Positions 10,865-19,808 of a DNA stretch of 64,000 nucleotides are shown here, in pieces. The stretch lies in the NCBI RefSeq assembly GCF_014193845.1, contig NZ_JACHZX010000001.1:682001-746000 (forward strand). Reading direction: 5' to 3'. How positions within the stretch are numbered: the first letter of the stretch is position 1; each line of letters begins with the position of its first letter. The notes beneath the pieces were generated by a model. The model made no database searches, was not told where the DNA came from, and saw only the letters and a list, made by a program, of their open reading frames with translations. Source of the DNA: Sphingomonas sp. BK345. Lineage in GTDB: Bacteria > Pseudomonadota > Alphaproteobacteria > Sphingomonadales > Sphingomonadaceae. The translations under genes and the position numbers were made by a program.

Positions 10865-11230
10865 CGAATTCTGCCCCTGTAGACCCCCGCGTGCCGCGCC
10901 GTTGCTGGTCCGCAGCGCATGCTCACCCGCCTGCGGCGCGACATCGCCGTCACTGCAAAGCCGTGACTTGAGTGCTCCTTAGGAGCGGCATGGCGGGCGG
11001 CGCCGATCGGATACGGAAATTTTCGAGCGGCAGCGCTGGAACAGTCGCGACCGCGGTCGTGGCGGCTCGTGCCTGCCGAGACGAGGCCGCGACGGTGCCG
11101 GCTCGCTCCTCCGCGTGACCGAAGCTGGGAGGTCAGGCGTTCTGGGCAACCCAAAGCGTATTGCTCACTTGATACACGCCGGGCTAGGCTGGACGCCGCG
11201 CGACTCTCCCGCGAGAAGGTGATAATCACG
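10865..11230. other. intergenic region between divergent TBDR and sppA
   Basis: A 366-bp gap with no convincing gene. It must carry the promoters of the minus-strand TBDR and of sppA. A small palindrome GCTCCTTAGGAGC lies near 10974-10986. TTGCTC and TAGGCT spaced 18 bp apart around 11162-11191 could be the sppA promoter, but the match is weak. Confidence 0.35.
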
Positions 11231-13108
11231 ATGAAACTGGTGCGCGGCGCCTGGAAGCTGCTGGTGGGCATCAAGGACGCGCTGGTGCTCGCGGCGATGC
11301 TGCTGTTCTTCGCTCTGCTGTTCGCCGCGCTCAACGCGCGCTCGCGCCCCGGCGCGATCAAGGACGGCGCCTTGCTGCTCGCGCTCGACGGCCCGATCGT
11401 CGAGCAGCCGGAGGAGATCCAGCCCACCGCGCTGCTCAGCGGTCAGCAGATCGGCAAGCAATATCGCCTGCGCGACCTGCTGCGCGCGATCGACTCGGCG
11501 GCCCAGGACGACCGCGTCAAGGCGATCGTGCTCGATCTCGACAAGTTCGGCGGCGGCTATCCGGCGTCGCTCGGCGAAGTGCAGGACGCGCTGCTGCGCG
11601 CGCGCAAGGCGGGCAAGCCGGTGCTGGCCTATGCCACCGCTTACACCGACGCGGGCTATCGCCTCGCCTCGGCGGCGAGCGAGATCTGGATGAACCCGCT
11701 GGGCGGGACGATCTTTGCCGGCCCGGGCGGCAGCCAGCTCTACTACAAGGGGCTGCTCGACAAGATCGGGGTCAACGCGCACGTCTATCGTGTCGGCAAG
11801 TTCAAGTCGGCGGTGGAGCCCTATACCCGCACCGACCAGAGCCCGGAGGCGCGCGCCGCCAGCCAGGAACTGTACGGCACGCTCTTCCAGCAGTGGCGCG
11901 AGTCGATCGCGAGCGCGCGGCCCAAGGCGCAGGTGGCGCCGTGGCTGGCGCAGCCGGCGCAGCTCGTCCAGCAGGCGCAGGGCGATGTCGCCCAGGCCAA
12001 TGTCGCCACCGGGCTGGTCGACAAGCTCGGCGACCGCGTCGCCTTCGGCCGCCGCGTCGCGCAGCTCGCCGGCGGGGACGACGGCAAGCCCGCGGGCTGG
12101 TTCCGCACGATCAAATATCAGCCCTATGTCGACGCCGCGCCGCTGCCCAAGACCGGTCAGATCGGCGTGCTCACCGTCGCGGGCGAGATCGTCGACGGCG
12201 AGGCGCAGCCCGGCACCGCCGGGGGCGACACGATCGCCAAGCTGCTCTATCAGGGCATGATCGACAACAAGCTCAAGGCTTTGGTGCTGCGCGTCGACTC
12301 GCCGGGCGGGTCGGTGCTGGCCTCGGAGAAGATCCGGCTGGCGGTGCTGGAGGCCAAGCGCCGCGGCCTGCCGGTGGTGGTGTCGATGGGCGGGCTCGCC
12401 GCCTCGGGCGGCTATTGGGTGTCGACCCCGGGCGACGTAATCTTCGCCGAGCCCGGCACGATCACCGGCTCGATCGGCATCTTCGGCATCATTCCCACGT
12501 TCGAGAACACGCTCGCCAAGATCGGCCTCTCGGCGGACGGAGTTAAGACCACGCCGCTGTCGGGCCAGCCCGACCTGCTCGCCGGCACCACGCCGCAGCT
12601 CGACGCGGTGGTGCAGTCGGGCATCGAGCACGGCTATCGCGAGTTCCTGACGCGCGTGTCGCAGTCGCGCCGGCTGCCCGTCGAGCGGGTCAACGAGATC
12701 GGCCAGGGTCGCGTCTGGGTCGGCGGGATCGCGCACCAGCTCAAGCTGGTCGACCGCTTCGGCGGGCTCGACGCCGCGGTGAGGGAGGCGGCGCGTCGCG
12801 CCAAGCTCGACCAGGACAAGCCGCCGGTGGTCTATCTCGACAAGAAACCGGGCTTCGCCGCGCAGATCGCGCAGCAGCTGGCCAGCCAGGAGGACGACGA
12901 CGACGCCGGCGCTCCCGCCGACGCGGTCGGCCAGCTGGCGTGGCAGCGTCAGCAGGCGTTCGCGGTCGCGCTCGGCGACGCGCAGCGGATGCTGACCGGC
13001 GCGACCGTGCGCGCGCAATGCCTCGAGTGCGCCGGGCTCGGCCCGGTGCGCGCCAGCGCGGCGGACCGGACCTTGCTCCAGCTCGTGCTCGCCAAGGTGG
13101 GGCTGTAA
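11231..13108 (+). CDS. sppA: signal peptide peptidase SppA, 67K type
   Basis: Membrane-anchored serine protease that degrades cleaved signal peptides. The 625-residue protein has one N-terminal membrane helix (about residues 17-35) and two ClpP-like S49 domains, the long double-domain form. The catalytic dyad is visible: Lys192 in GKFKSAVEPYTR and Ser392 in GGLAASGGYW. The start is ATG 11231, preceded by GAGAAGGTG. The stop codon overlaps the start of the GNAT gene (TAATG), so the two are probably translationally coupled. Confidence 0.95.
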   Translation: MKLVRGAWKLLVGIKDALVLAAMLLFFALLFAALNARSRPGAIKDGALLLALDGPIVEQPEEIQPTALLSGQQIGKQYRLRDLLRAIDSAAQDDRVKAIVLDLDKFGGGYPASLGEVQDALLRARKAGKPVLAYATAYTDAGYRLASAASEIWMNPLGGTIFAGPGGSQLYYKGLLDKIGVNAHVYRVGKFKSAVEPYTRTDQSPEARAASQELYGTLFQQWRESIASARPKAQVAPWLAQPAQLVQQAQGDVAQANVATGLVDKLGDRVAFGRRVAQLAGGDDGKPAGWFRTIKYQPYVDAAPLPKTGQIGVLTVAGEIVDGEAQPGTAGGDTIAKLLYQGMIDNKLKALVLRVDSPGGSVLASEKIRLAVLEAKRRGLPVVVSMGGLAASGGYWVSTPGDVIFAEPGTITGSIGIFGIIPTFENTLAKIGLSADGVKTTPLSGQPDLLAGTTPQLDAVVQSGIEHGYREFLTRVSQSRRLPVERVNEIGQGRVWVGGIAHQLKLVDRFGGLDAAVREAARRAKLDQDKPPVVYLDKKPGFAAQIAQQLASQEDDDDAGAPADAVGQLAWQRQQAFAVALGDAQRMLTGATVRAQCLECAGLGPVRASAADRTLLQLVLAKVGL

Positions 13109-13689
13109 TGCCGCCCGGCCCGATCGCGATCCGCGCCGCCACTGCCGACGACGCCGCCGCGATCGCTGCGATCTACGCGCCCTATGTGCTGCAGGGTACG
13201 GTCTCGTTCGAGAGTGAGGCGCCCGACGCCGCGGCGATGCGCGACCGCATCCTCGAGTGGGACGGCTATTACCCCTGGATGGTCGCGGTCTCGCGCGGCG
13301 AGGACGGCGGCGAGCGCGGGCTGCTCGCCTACGCTTATGCCACGCGCTTCCGCGACCGTCCGGCCTATCGCTACGTCGTCGAGACCTCGATCTACGCCGC
13401 CGGCGCGACGCAGCGGCAGGGCGTCGGCCGGTTGCTGTACGAGGCGCTGGTCGACACACTGCGCGCGCAGGGTTTCACCCAGGCGATCGGTGTGATCGCG
13501 CTGCCCAACGACGCCTCGATCACGCTGCACGAGGCGGTCGGCTTCCGACGTGCCGGCGTGTACCGCGAGGTCGGCTACAAGCAGGGACGCTGGATCGACG
13601 TCGGTTTGTGGCAGTGCGCGCTCAACGAGTCGGCCATCCCGCCGATCGAGCCGCGCGCCTTCCGCGACGTGGGCGTGCGACGCGACTGA
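13108..13689 (+). CDS. GNAT family N-acetyltransferase (phosphinothricin acetyltransferase-like)
   Basis: Acetyl-CoA-dependent N-acetyltransferase of the Pat/Bar group. The 193-residue product starts with the typical IRAATADDAAAIAAIYAPYV and has TVSFE, the acetyl-CoA loop QRQGVGRLLYEAL and the terminal ITLHEAVGFRRAGVYREVGYK block. The natural substrate may be a methionine derivative rather than the herbicide. Its ATG overlaps the sppA stop codon. Confidence 0.88.
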   Translation: MPPGPIAIRAATADDAAAIAAIYAPYVLQGTVSFESEAPDAAAMRDRILEWDGYYPWMVAVSRGEDGGERGLLAYAYATRFRDRPAYRYVVETSIYAAGATQRQGVGRLLYEALVDTLRAQGFTQAIGVIALPNDASITLHEAVGFRRAGVYREVGYKQGRWIDVGLWQCALNESAIPPIEPRAFRDVGVRRD

Positions 13690-13851
13690 GCGACGGGGCG
13701 TGTGACAGCTGAGTGAGTCGGTTCACGCGCTCGGGCGCCGCGCCCATCGCCGCCCGCCAGAACGGGCCACTGCCCCGCTCGACATCGCCGCCCTACCCCG
13801 CCCCCACGCTAAGTTTCCCCTACGGCGCAGGCGCGTCGAGGGAGGCGAGCG

Positions 13852-14292
13852 ATGGAGCATCTCACCCGGCCGTGGCGGCTCTACGGCGAGCTCGCCGGGC
13901 GCGCGACGCGGCGCGAGCTGTTCGGTTTCGACCTCACGCTGCTCGCCGCGCTGGCGCTCGCCTGGCACGCGCCCGATCTCGCCGCGCCCTGGCTCGGCGC
14001 GCTCGACCTGCGCCCCGAGATGGCGCGAGGCGGCGTGCTGCTCGCGGCGCTGGGCTTCGTGCTGCTGTTCGGTGCCGCGCCGGGCGTCGCGGTGCACGCG
14101 CGCCGGTTGCATGACGCCGATCGCTCGGGCTGGTGGCTGCTTGTCCCGGTGGCGGCCCCGCTGCTGCTGCTGCCGGGCACGCGCGGCCCCAACCGCCACG
14201 GCGCCGACCCGCGCGGATCGGAGCGCGCCGCGCCTGCGCCGGACAGCGCGCCCGAGCCGCTCCGCGCGGCCGCCGCAGCCGCGGCGACCTGA
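13852..14292 (+). CDS. DUF805 family small membrane protein
   Basis: A 146-residue protein with the DUF805 features: N-terminal RLYGELAGRATRRELFGF, two or three hydrophobic helices, and the signature ARRLHDADRSGWWLL near residue 83, followed by GTRGPNRHGADP. The last 30 residues are Ala/Pro-rich and probably disordered. Function unknown. The N-terminal segment is slightly diverged from the usual FSGRARRSEYW motif. Confidence 0.8.
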   Translation: MEHLTRPWRLYGELAGRATRRELFGFDLTLLAALALAWHAPDLAAPWLGALDLRPEMARGGVLLAALGFVLLFGAAPGVAVHARRLHDADRSGWWLLVPVAAPLLLLPGTRGPNRHGADPRGSERAAPAPDSAPEPLRAAAAAAAT

Positions 14293-14302
14293 GGACAACA
14301 GC

Positions 14303-14398
14303 CTCGTGCCCGGCGGAGGCCGAAACCCCGATACGGCGAGGTCGGGGCTCAGGTCGCTACCGTTTCCCACCCAGGCTCCAACCTCTGCAGGGCACGAG
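14303..14398. ncRNA. strongly structured intergenic element of unknown class
   Basis: Two arms, 14303-14319 (CTCGTGCCCGGCGGAGG) and 14382-14398 (CCTCTGCAGGGCACGAG), pair almost end to end with one wobble and a bulge. The enclosed segment contains a second hairpin, CCCCGA paired with TCGGGG (about 14326-14347). It lies between DUF805 and a TBDR. It could be a structured leader, a small RNA on either strand, or a palindromic DNA repeat. It does not match the cobalamin, TPP, FMN or SAH riboswitch consensus, or SRP RNA. Confidence 0.4.
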
Positions 14399-14518
14399 CT
14401 GCGCGGGCCATGCCCGCCCGAGCAGAGCGGATAACCCAAGACGGCGAACCGCCTCGCCCGGTCACCCGACTGTCGCCGAGCAGGCCTAGCTCCCGCGCCG
14501 GCAACCGGGGTGTGGACC

Positions 14519-16857
14519 ATGACCATCTTCTACCGTTACGATGCCTTTCTCCTGTCGATCGCCGGGGCCCTGCTCTGCGCGCCCGCCGCGGCGCAGACGC
14601 TGCCGCCCGCTCCTTTACCCACCGGCGATACCGCGACCGACCCCGCCCCCGCGCTCGGCGAGGTGATCGTGACCGCGCAGCGCCGCCGCACCGACCTGCA
14701 AGAAACCCCCATCGCGGTGTCGGTGCTCGACTCGACCGCGCTGCGCGATCGCCACGTCCAGTCGCTCGGCGACCTGCGCGACGGCGCGATCCCGTCGCTG
14801 CGGGTCGCGCCCTTCTACTCGCGCACTTCTGCGCTGATCGTGAACATACGCGGCGTCGGCGTGCTCGCCGACAGCAACCAGCCCGCGCGCGACCAGGGCG
14901 TCGGCGTCTATGTCGACGGCGTCTATCTCGGCCGCGCGCAGGGTCTCGGCACCGCTTTGTACGACGTCGCCAGCCTGGAGGTGCTAAACGGGCCGCAGGG
15001 TACGCTGTTCGGCCGCAACACCGAGGGCGGCGCGGTCAACATCGTCACCCGCGCGCCGAGCGGCGAACTGAAGCTGCGCGCCGGCGCGGGGATCGGCGAT
15101 GCGGGCGCGTACAGCGGCGAGGTCCACCTCGACCTGCCCGCGCTGCCGGCGTGGCGGTGAAGCTCGACGGGCTCGTCACCGCACGCGGCGGACTGGTGCG
15201 CAACCCGCTGACCGGCCAGACGCCGTTCGACTTCTACGACCGCCGCGGCGCGCACCTCGCGGCGCTGTGGCACCCGGTCGAGGGGCTCAGCGCGGACTAT
15301 GCGTTCGACACCGCCTATGACGGCTCCTCCCCGCTCTACTACCAGACGGTCACCACCGACACGAAGCCGCAGGCGCCGGCGCAGCCGATCACGCCGCGCC
15401 GGGTCCGGGTCGCCGCCGTCGGCGTGCCGCAGCAGGACAGCGTCGGCCGTACCCACGGACACCGCCTCACGCTCGACTGGCAGGCCGCGCCTGGGCTGGA
15501 GCTCAAGTCGATCAGCGCGTCGCGTGCCATGACCCAGTCGCAATATGACAACGGCTCGGCGACCAAGTCGGTGTTCGCGCCGCGCAGCGCCTTCGCGCGC
15601 TACAGCCTGGCGGCGTTCGATCAGCGCCAGTGGAGCCAGGAGGTGCAGCTGATCGGCGAGACGCCGCAGCTCCACTATCTCGCCGGCGCACTCTATTTTC
15701 GCGAGCGGGTCGGCGATCAGGCGCAGGCGTTCAACACGATGCGCTGGAACGAGCGGGGCACCGCCGCCACCCTGCTCTCGCTGACGCCCGCGACGCAGCC
15801 GATCGACCGCGCCAGCCGGGTCACCGCCGAGAGCCTCGGCGCCTTCGGCCACGCCACATGGACGCCGCCGCTGGCCGACGCGTGGCTGCATCTCACCGGC
15901 GGGCTACGCTGGTCGCGCGACGCCAAGGCGGGCAGCCTCTACATCGTCAACAACAGGACGCCGAGCGTCAACGGCGTGGTGGCACCGCGCGGGCTCGACG
16001 CGCGCTGGTCGCGCCTCGACCCGATGGTGACGCTCGCCGCTGACGCCGGGCCCGACCTCCACGCCTACGCCAAGTGGAGCACCGGCTATCGCTCGGGCGG
16101 CGCCAACTCGCGCTCGCTCACGTACGCGCCCTTCGCGCCGGAGAGCGTCTCGGTGTGGGAGCTCGGCACCAAGAGCGAGTGGTTCGATCGCCGCGCGCGG
16201 CTCAACCTGGCGGTCTATGCCGGCAGCTACGCCGGCATCCAGGTCGATTTCACCGCCAAGTACCTGCAGAAGGATCAGGCCGGTCGCGTGCTGGAGTCGA
16301 CGCGTACCACCACCGAGACCTTCAACGCCCCCGGTCGCGGCCGGCTGCGCGGTGCCGAGGCCGATCTCACGCTCGCACCGACGACGGGGCTGACGCTCAC
16401 CGCCTCTTATGCGCGCACCGACCTGCGTATCCCGCCGACCGCCAACCCGTTCCCGCAGACCGACGGTCTGGTGGTGACGACGCCGGTGCGGCTCTACCCG
16501 GTCTGCACGCCGCGCGACGCGATCAGCGGCGCGTTCGACTATAACGCCGACGTGCCCGGCGGGACGCTGCGCGCGCATTTGGATGCCAACGCCGACTCGG
16601 GCTTCTACGCCAACTACAACGATCCGGAGCGTGACCGGCGCCAGCCGCGCGGCGCCGCCGACGTGGTGGTGAATGGCCGCGTCGCGCTGACCGACGTCGC
16701 CGTCTCGCCCGGCGCCGCGGTCGAGCTGGCGCTGTGGAGCCGCAACCTATTCGACGAGCAGCACCTGTTCTATCGCGAATATACCAGGCTGGTGGGAACC
16801 GGCGGCTTCTTCAACGAGCGCCGCACGATCGGGCTGGAGCTGGGGCTGCGCTTCTGA
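14519..16857 (+). pseudogene. TonB-dependent receptor, interrupted by a -1 frameshift
   Basis: Outer-membrane receptor in two frames. From ATG 14519 the first frame gives a signal peptide (ending APAAAQ), the box EVIVTAQRRR and a complete plug (VNIRGVGVLADSN, GPQGTLFGRNTEGGAVNIVTRAP), then hits TGA at 15158. The barrel continues in the other frame from about 15145 (GVAVKLDGLVTARGG) to the terminal strand TIGLELGLRF. One base missing near 15145 explains the break; restored, the protein would be about 779 residues. The AQRR box and GTLFGRNT plug are typical of receptors in aromatic or siderophore uptake. Substrate unknown. Confidence 0.85.
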
Positions 16858-16927
16858 CACGTGCCCCGTTGATCGCGCCGGGCCTGAGCGCGCATAGCGG
16901 GAGCGTGAGAGCGGGGAGCGAGCGACG

Positions 16928-18976
16928 ATGACCAGGCACCTACCATGGATCCTGCTCGCGCTCGCCGGCGCCGCCTGCCTCGGCGTGGTCGCGTCGGTGC
17001 GCGGCGAGCCGGTCAACGCGCTGTGGATCGTCGCCGCGGCGCTCTGCGTGTACCTCGTCGCCTACCGCTATTACGCCCGCTACATCGCGCGCGTCGTCGT
17101 CGGGGTCGACCCGGCGCGCGCCACGCCGGCCGTGCGCCGCGCCGACGGGCTCGACTATGTCGCGACCGACCGGCGCGTGCTCTTCGGCCACCATTTCGCG
17201 GCGATCGCGGGCGCGGGGCCGCTGGTCGGGCCGGTGCTCGCCGCGCAGATGGGCTATCTGCCGGGGACCCTGTGGATCCTCGCCGGCGTGGTGCTGGCCG
17301 GCGCGGTGCAGGACTTCATGGTGCTGTTCATCTCGATGCGGCGCGACGGGCGCTCGCTCGGCGAGCTGATCCGAATGGAGATGGGCGCGGTGCCGGGCAC
17401 GATCGCGCTCGTCGGCGCCTTCATGATCATGGTGATCATCCTCGCGGTGCTCGCGCTGATCGTCGTGCGCGCGCTGGCGGAGAGCCCCTGGGGGCTGTTC
17501 ACCGTGGTCGCCACCGTGCCGCTCGCCATGGTGATGGGTGGCTACACGCGCTGGTTGCGACCGGGCGCGATCGGCGAGGTGTCGGTGATCGGCGTCGTCG
17601 GGCTCGTCGCGGCGATCCTGCTCGGCCAGTCGGTCGCGGCGAGCGCGAGCCTCGCGCCGTGGTTCACGCTGACGCCGGTGGCGCTATGCGTCGGGCTGAT
17701 CGGCTACGGCGCGGTGGCGTCGCTGCTGCCGGTGTGGCTGCTGCTGGCGCCGCGCGACTATCTCTCGACCTTCCTCAAGATCGGCGCGATCGCGGCGCTG
17801 GCGGTCGGCATCGTGCTGCTGGCGCCACCGCTGCGCATGCCCGCACTCACCGACTTCGCCGCCACGGGCCGCGGGCCGGTCTGGGCCGGGCCGCTGTTCC
17901 CCTTCCTGTTCATCACCATCGCGTGCGGCGCGGTGTCGGGCTTCCACGCGCTGATCGCCAGTGGCACCACGCCCAAGCTGATCGCGAGCGAGGGCGACGC
18001 CGCCTTCATCGGCTATGGCGCGATGCTGATGGAGAGCGCGGTGGCGATCATGGCGCTGGTCGCGGCGTGCATCCTCGATCCCGGCATCTATTTCGCGATG
18101 AACGCCCCCGCCGCGATCACCGCGGGCGATCCCGCCACCGCCGCCGCGGCGGTGACCGGGATGGGCTTCCCCGTATCGCCCGAGACGCTGACCGAGACCG
18201 CGCGCCAGGTCGGTGAGACCACGATCATCAGCCGCGCCGGCGGCGCGCCGACGCTGGCGGTGGCGATGGCCGAGATCTTCTCGCACGCGATCGGCGGCCC
18301 CGCGATGAAGGCCTTCTGGTATCATTTCGCGATCCTGTTCGAGGCGCTCTTCATCCTCACCGCGGTCGATGCGGGCACGCGCGCAGGACGCTTCATGCTG
18401 CAGGACCTGCTCGCGCTGGCGGTGCCGCGCTTCGGGGATACGCGCGGCTTCGTGCCCGGGCTGGTCGCGACGCTGCTGTGCGTCGGCGCCTGGGGCTTCT
18501 TCCTCTACCAGGGGGTGACCGACCCGCTGGGCGGCGTGAACACCTTGTGGCCGCTGTTCGGCATCTCCAACCAGATGCTCGCCGCGGTGGCGCTGCTGCT
18601 CGCCACCGTGGTGCTGTTCCGCATGAAACGCGCGCGCTACGCCGCGGTGACGGTGCTGCCCGCGACCTGGCTGGTGCTGTGCACCGGCACCGCCGGTCTG
18701 ATGAAGCTGGCGCACCCCGATCCCGCGATCGGCTTCCTGGCGCACGCGCGCCGCTTCGCCGTCGCCGCCGCGCGGGGCGAGGTGCTCAAGCCCGCCAAGA
18801 CGCTCGCCGAGATGCACCGGATCGTGCTCAACGACCGGATCGACGCGGCGCTGTGCGCGCTGTTCCTCGCGGTGGTGGCGGCGATCCTGGTCTACGCGGT
18901 GCGCACCTGCCTGGCGGTACGGCGGCTCGACCGGCCGAGCGTCAGCGAGATCCCGCCGGCGGGAGCGACCGCGTGA
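16928..18976 (+). CDS. cstA: carbon starvation protein CstA (peptide/pyruvate transporter family)
   Basis: Inner-membrane transporter of the CstA family, linked to peptide or pyruvate uptake in starved cells. The 682-residue protein has about 16-18 hydrophobic helices. Family blocks include YVATDRRVLFGHHFAAIAGAGPLVGPVLAAQMGYLPG near residue 78, GAVQDFMVLFISMRRDGRSLGEL, SGFHALIASGTTPK and LWPLFGISNQMLAA (quoted here in short pieces). It overlaps the ybdD-like gene by 4 bp (GTGA). Confidence 0.95.
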   Translation: MTRHLPWILLALAGAACLGVVASVRGEPVNALWIVAAALCVYLVAYRYYARYIARVVVGVDPARATPAVRRADGLDYVATDRRVLFGHHFAAIAGAGPLVGPVLAAQMGYLPGTLWILAGVVLAGAVQDFMVLFISMRRDGRSLGELIRMEMGAVPGTIALVGAFMIMVIILAVLALIVVRALAESPWGLFTVVATVPLAMVMGGYTRWLRPGAIGEVSVIGVVGLVAAILLGQSVAASASLAPWFTLTPVALCVGLIGYGAVASLLPVWLLLAPRDYLSTFLKIGAIAALAVGIVLLAPPLRMPALTDFAATGRGPVWAGPLFPFLFITIACGAVSGFHALIASGTTPKLIASEGDAAFIGYGAMLMESAVAIMALVAACILDPGIYFAMNAPAAITAGDPATAAAAVTGMGFPVSPETLTETARQVGETTIISRAGGAPTLAVAMAEIFSHAIGGPAMKAFWYHFAILFEALFILTAVDAGTRAGRFMLQDLLALAVPRFGDTRGFVPGLVATLLCVGAWGFFLYQGVTDPLGGVNTLWPLFGISNQMLAAVALLLATVVLFRMKRARYAAVTVLPATWLVLCTGTAGLMKLAHPDPAIGFLAHARRFAVAAARGEVLKPAKTLAEMHRIVLNDRIDAALCALFLAVVAAILVYAVRTCLAVRRLDRPSVSEIPPAGATA

Positions 18977-19155
18977 GCGCGCTGTGGCGCCGGCTGGCGC
19001 AGACCGCACGGCTGATGGTCGGCCAGCCCGACTATGACGCCTATCGACGCCACCTCGCCGAGCATCATCCCGGGCGCGAGGCGATGACGCGCGCGCAGTT
19101 CTTCCGCGAGCGCGAGGCGGCGCGCTACCGCGGCGGCGGTGGTCGCTGCTGCTGA
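18973..19155 (+). CDS. YbdD/YjiX family small protein (CstA partner)
   Basis: A 60-residue protein with GTG start overlapping the cstA stop. The sequence shows the family pattern: aromatic-rich N-terminus (LWRRLAQTARLMVG), then PDYDAYRRHLAEHHP, then MTRAQFFREREAARY and a Cys-Cys C-terminus. YbdD/YjiX proteins are regularly encoded after cstA or btsT and are needed for their activity; that is known for the family, not shown here. Confidence 0.92.
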   Translation: MSALWRRLAQTARLMVGQPDYDAYRRHLAEHHPGREAMTRAQFFREREAARYRGGGGRCC

Positions 19156-19188
19156 GCGGCGGCTCGCCTCCGCCCCCCAGACCTGAAC

Positions 19189-19198
19189 TTCACGTGAA
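19189..19198. promoter_or_regulatory. palindrome TTCACGTGAA upstream of the Fis-type gene
   Basis: A perfect 10-bp palindrome 30 bp before the ATG at 19229, in a short AT-richer stretch. It could be an operator for the downstream HTH protein or another regulator. No factor can be named. Confidence 0.35.
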
Positions 19199-19228
19199 AT
19201 GGTGATTAATAGCGCGTTGATCTGACGT

Positions 19229-19609
19229 ATGGCACGGCTTAACCTGATGGCCGGCTATAGACGCGCCCCATGGGGCCGTTCCGGTGCGGTGACAGGTGCT
19301 CGAATGAGTGTTCCGGACTGGCAGATCAGCGGCACGATGGCCGCGGCACAGCGCGACGCGATCCTGGCGGCGCTGCTCGCCACCGATAACAATCTGACCC
19401 ATGCGGCGCAGCGGCTGCGCATCGGGCGAACCACGCTCTACCGGCTGATCAAGTCGTACGATATCCTCCTGACCGAGCGCGTGCCGCGCCGTCGCGTCAC
19501 CGCGGCGGGCGCGCCACGCGCGGTGGACGGGCGCGACGGCGCGGCGTCGCGCGTGATCCTGGTGGACGGGGCGTGGTACCTCGTCCCCGGCGCGGCGCAG
19601 GCATCGTGA
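19229..19609 (+). CDS. Fis-type helix-turn-helix DNA-binding protein
   Basis: Small DNA-binding protein of up to 126 residues. Residues 40-78 (ILAALLATDNNLTHAAQRL, then RIGRTTLYRLIKSY) match the C-terminal HTH of Fis and NtrC-type regulators (HTH_8). No receiver or AAA+ domain is present. The first 25 residues are basic and poorly conserved in look; Met26 (19304), preceded by AGGTG, is an equally good start and would give 101 residues. Regulatory target unknown. Confidence 0.75.
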   Translation: MARLNLMAGYRRAPWGRSGAVTGARMSVPDWQISGTMAAAQRDAILAALLATDNNLTHAAQRLRIGRTTLYRLIKSYDILLTERVPRRRVTAAGAPRAVDGRDGAASRVILVDGAWYLVPGAAQAS

Positions 19610-19634
19610 GGGCGACGTGAGGGAGCGAGAATAG

Positions 19635-19770
19635 ATCCTCCCCTGGAAGGGGAGGTGGCGCGCGTAGCGCGACGGAGGGGTGTCGCCGTCGGCGAAGCGC
19701 GCTGGACTCACCAACGGCGTCACCCTTCCGTCAGGCCTTCGGCCTGCCACCTCCCCTTCCAGGGGAGGAT
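19635..19770. repeat. intergenic inverted repeat, family C (CCTCCCC type)
   Basis: Terminal arms GATCCTCCCCTGGAAGGGG and CCCCTTCCAGGGGAGGAT face each other; the inner part contains further short inverted repeats. It separates the Fis-type gene from the convergent oxidoreductase gene, with the layout of a miniature palindromic element. Confidence 0.85.
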
Positions 19771-19808
19771 TGTTCAACGGTCTTTCCGGCGAGGCCCACT
19801 CCCCCCCC

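Noticed and set aside
14303..14398. Cobalamin riboswitch or SRP RNA
   Set aside because: No B12 box (GCCAGGAGACCTGCC-like) and no GGAAGGAAGCAGCC-type SRP loop on either strand; kept only as an unassigned structured element.
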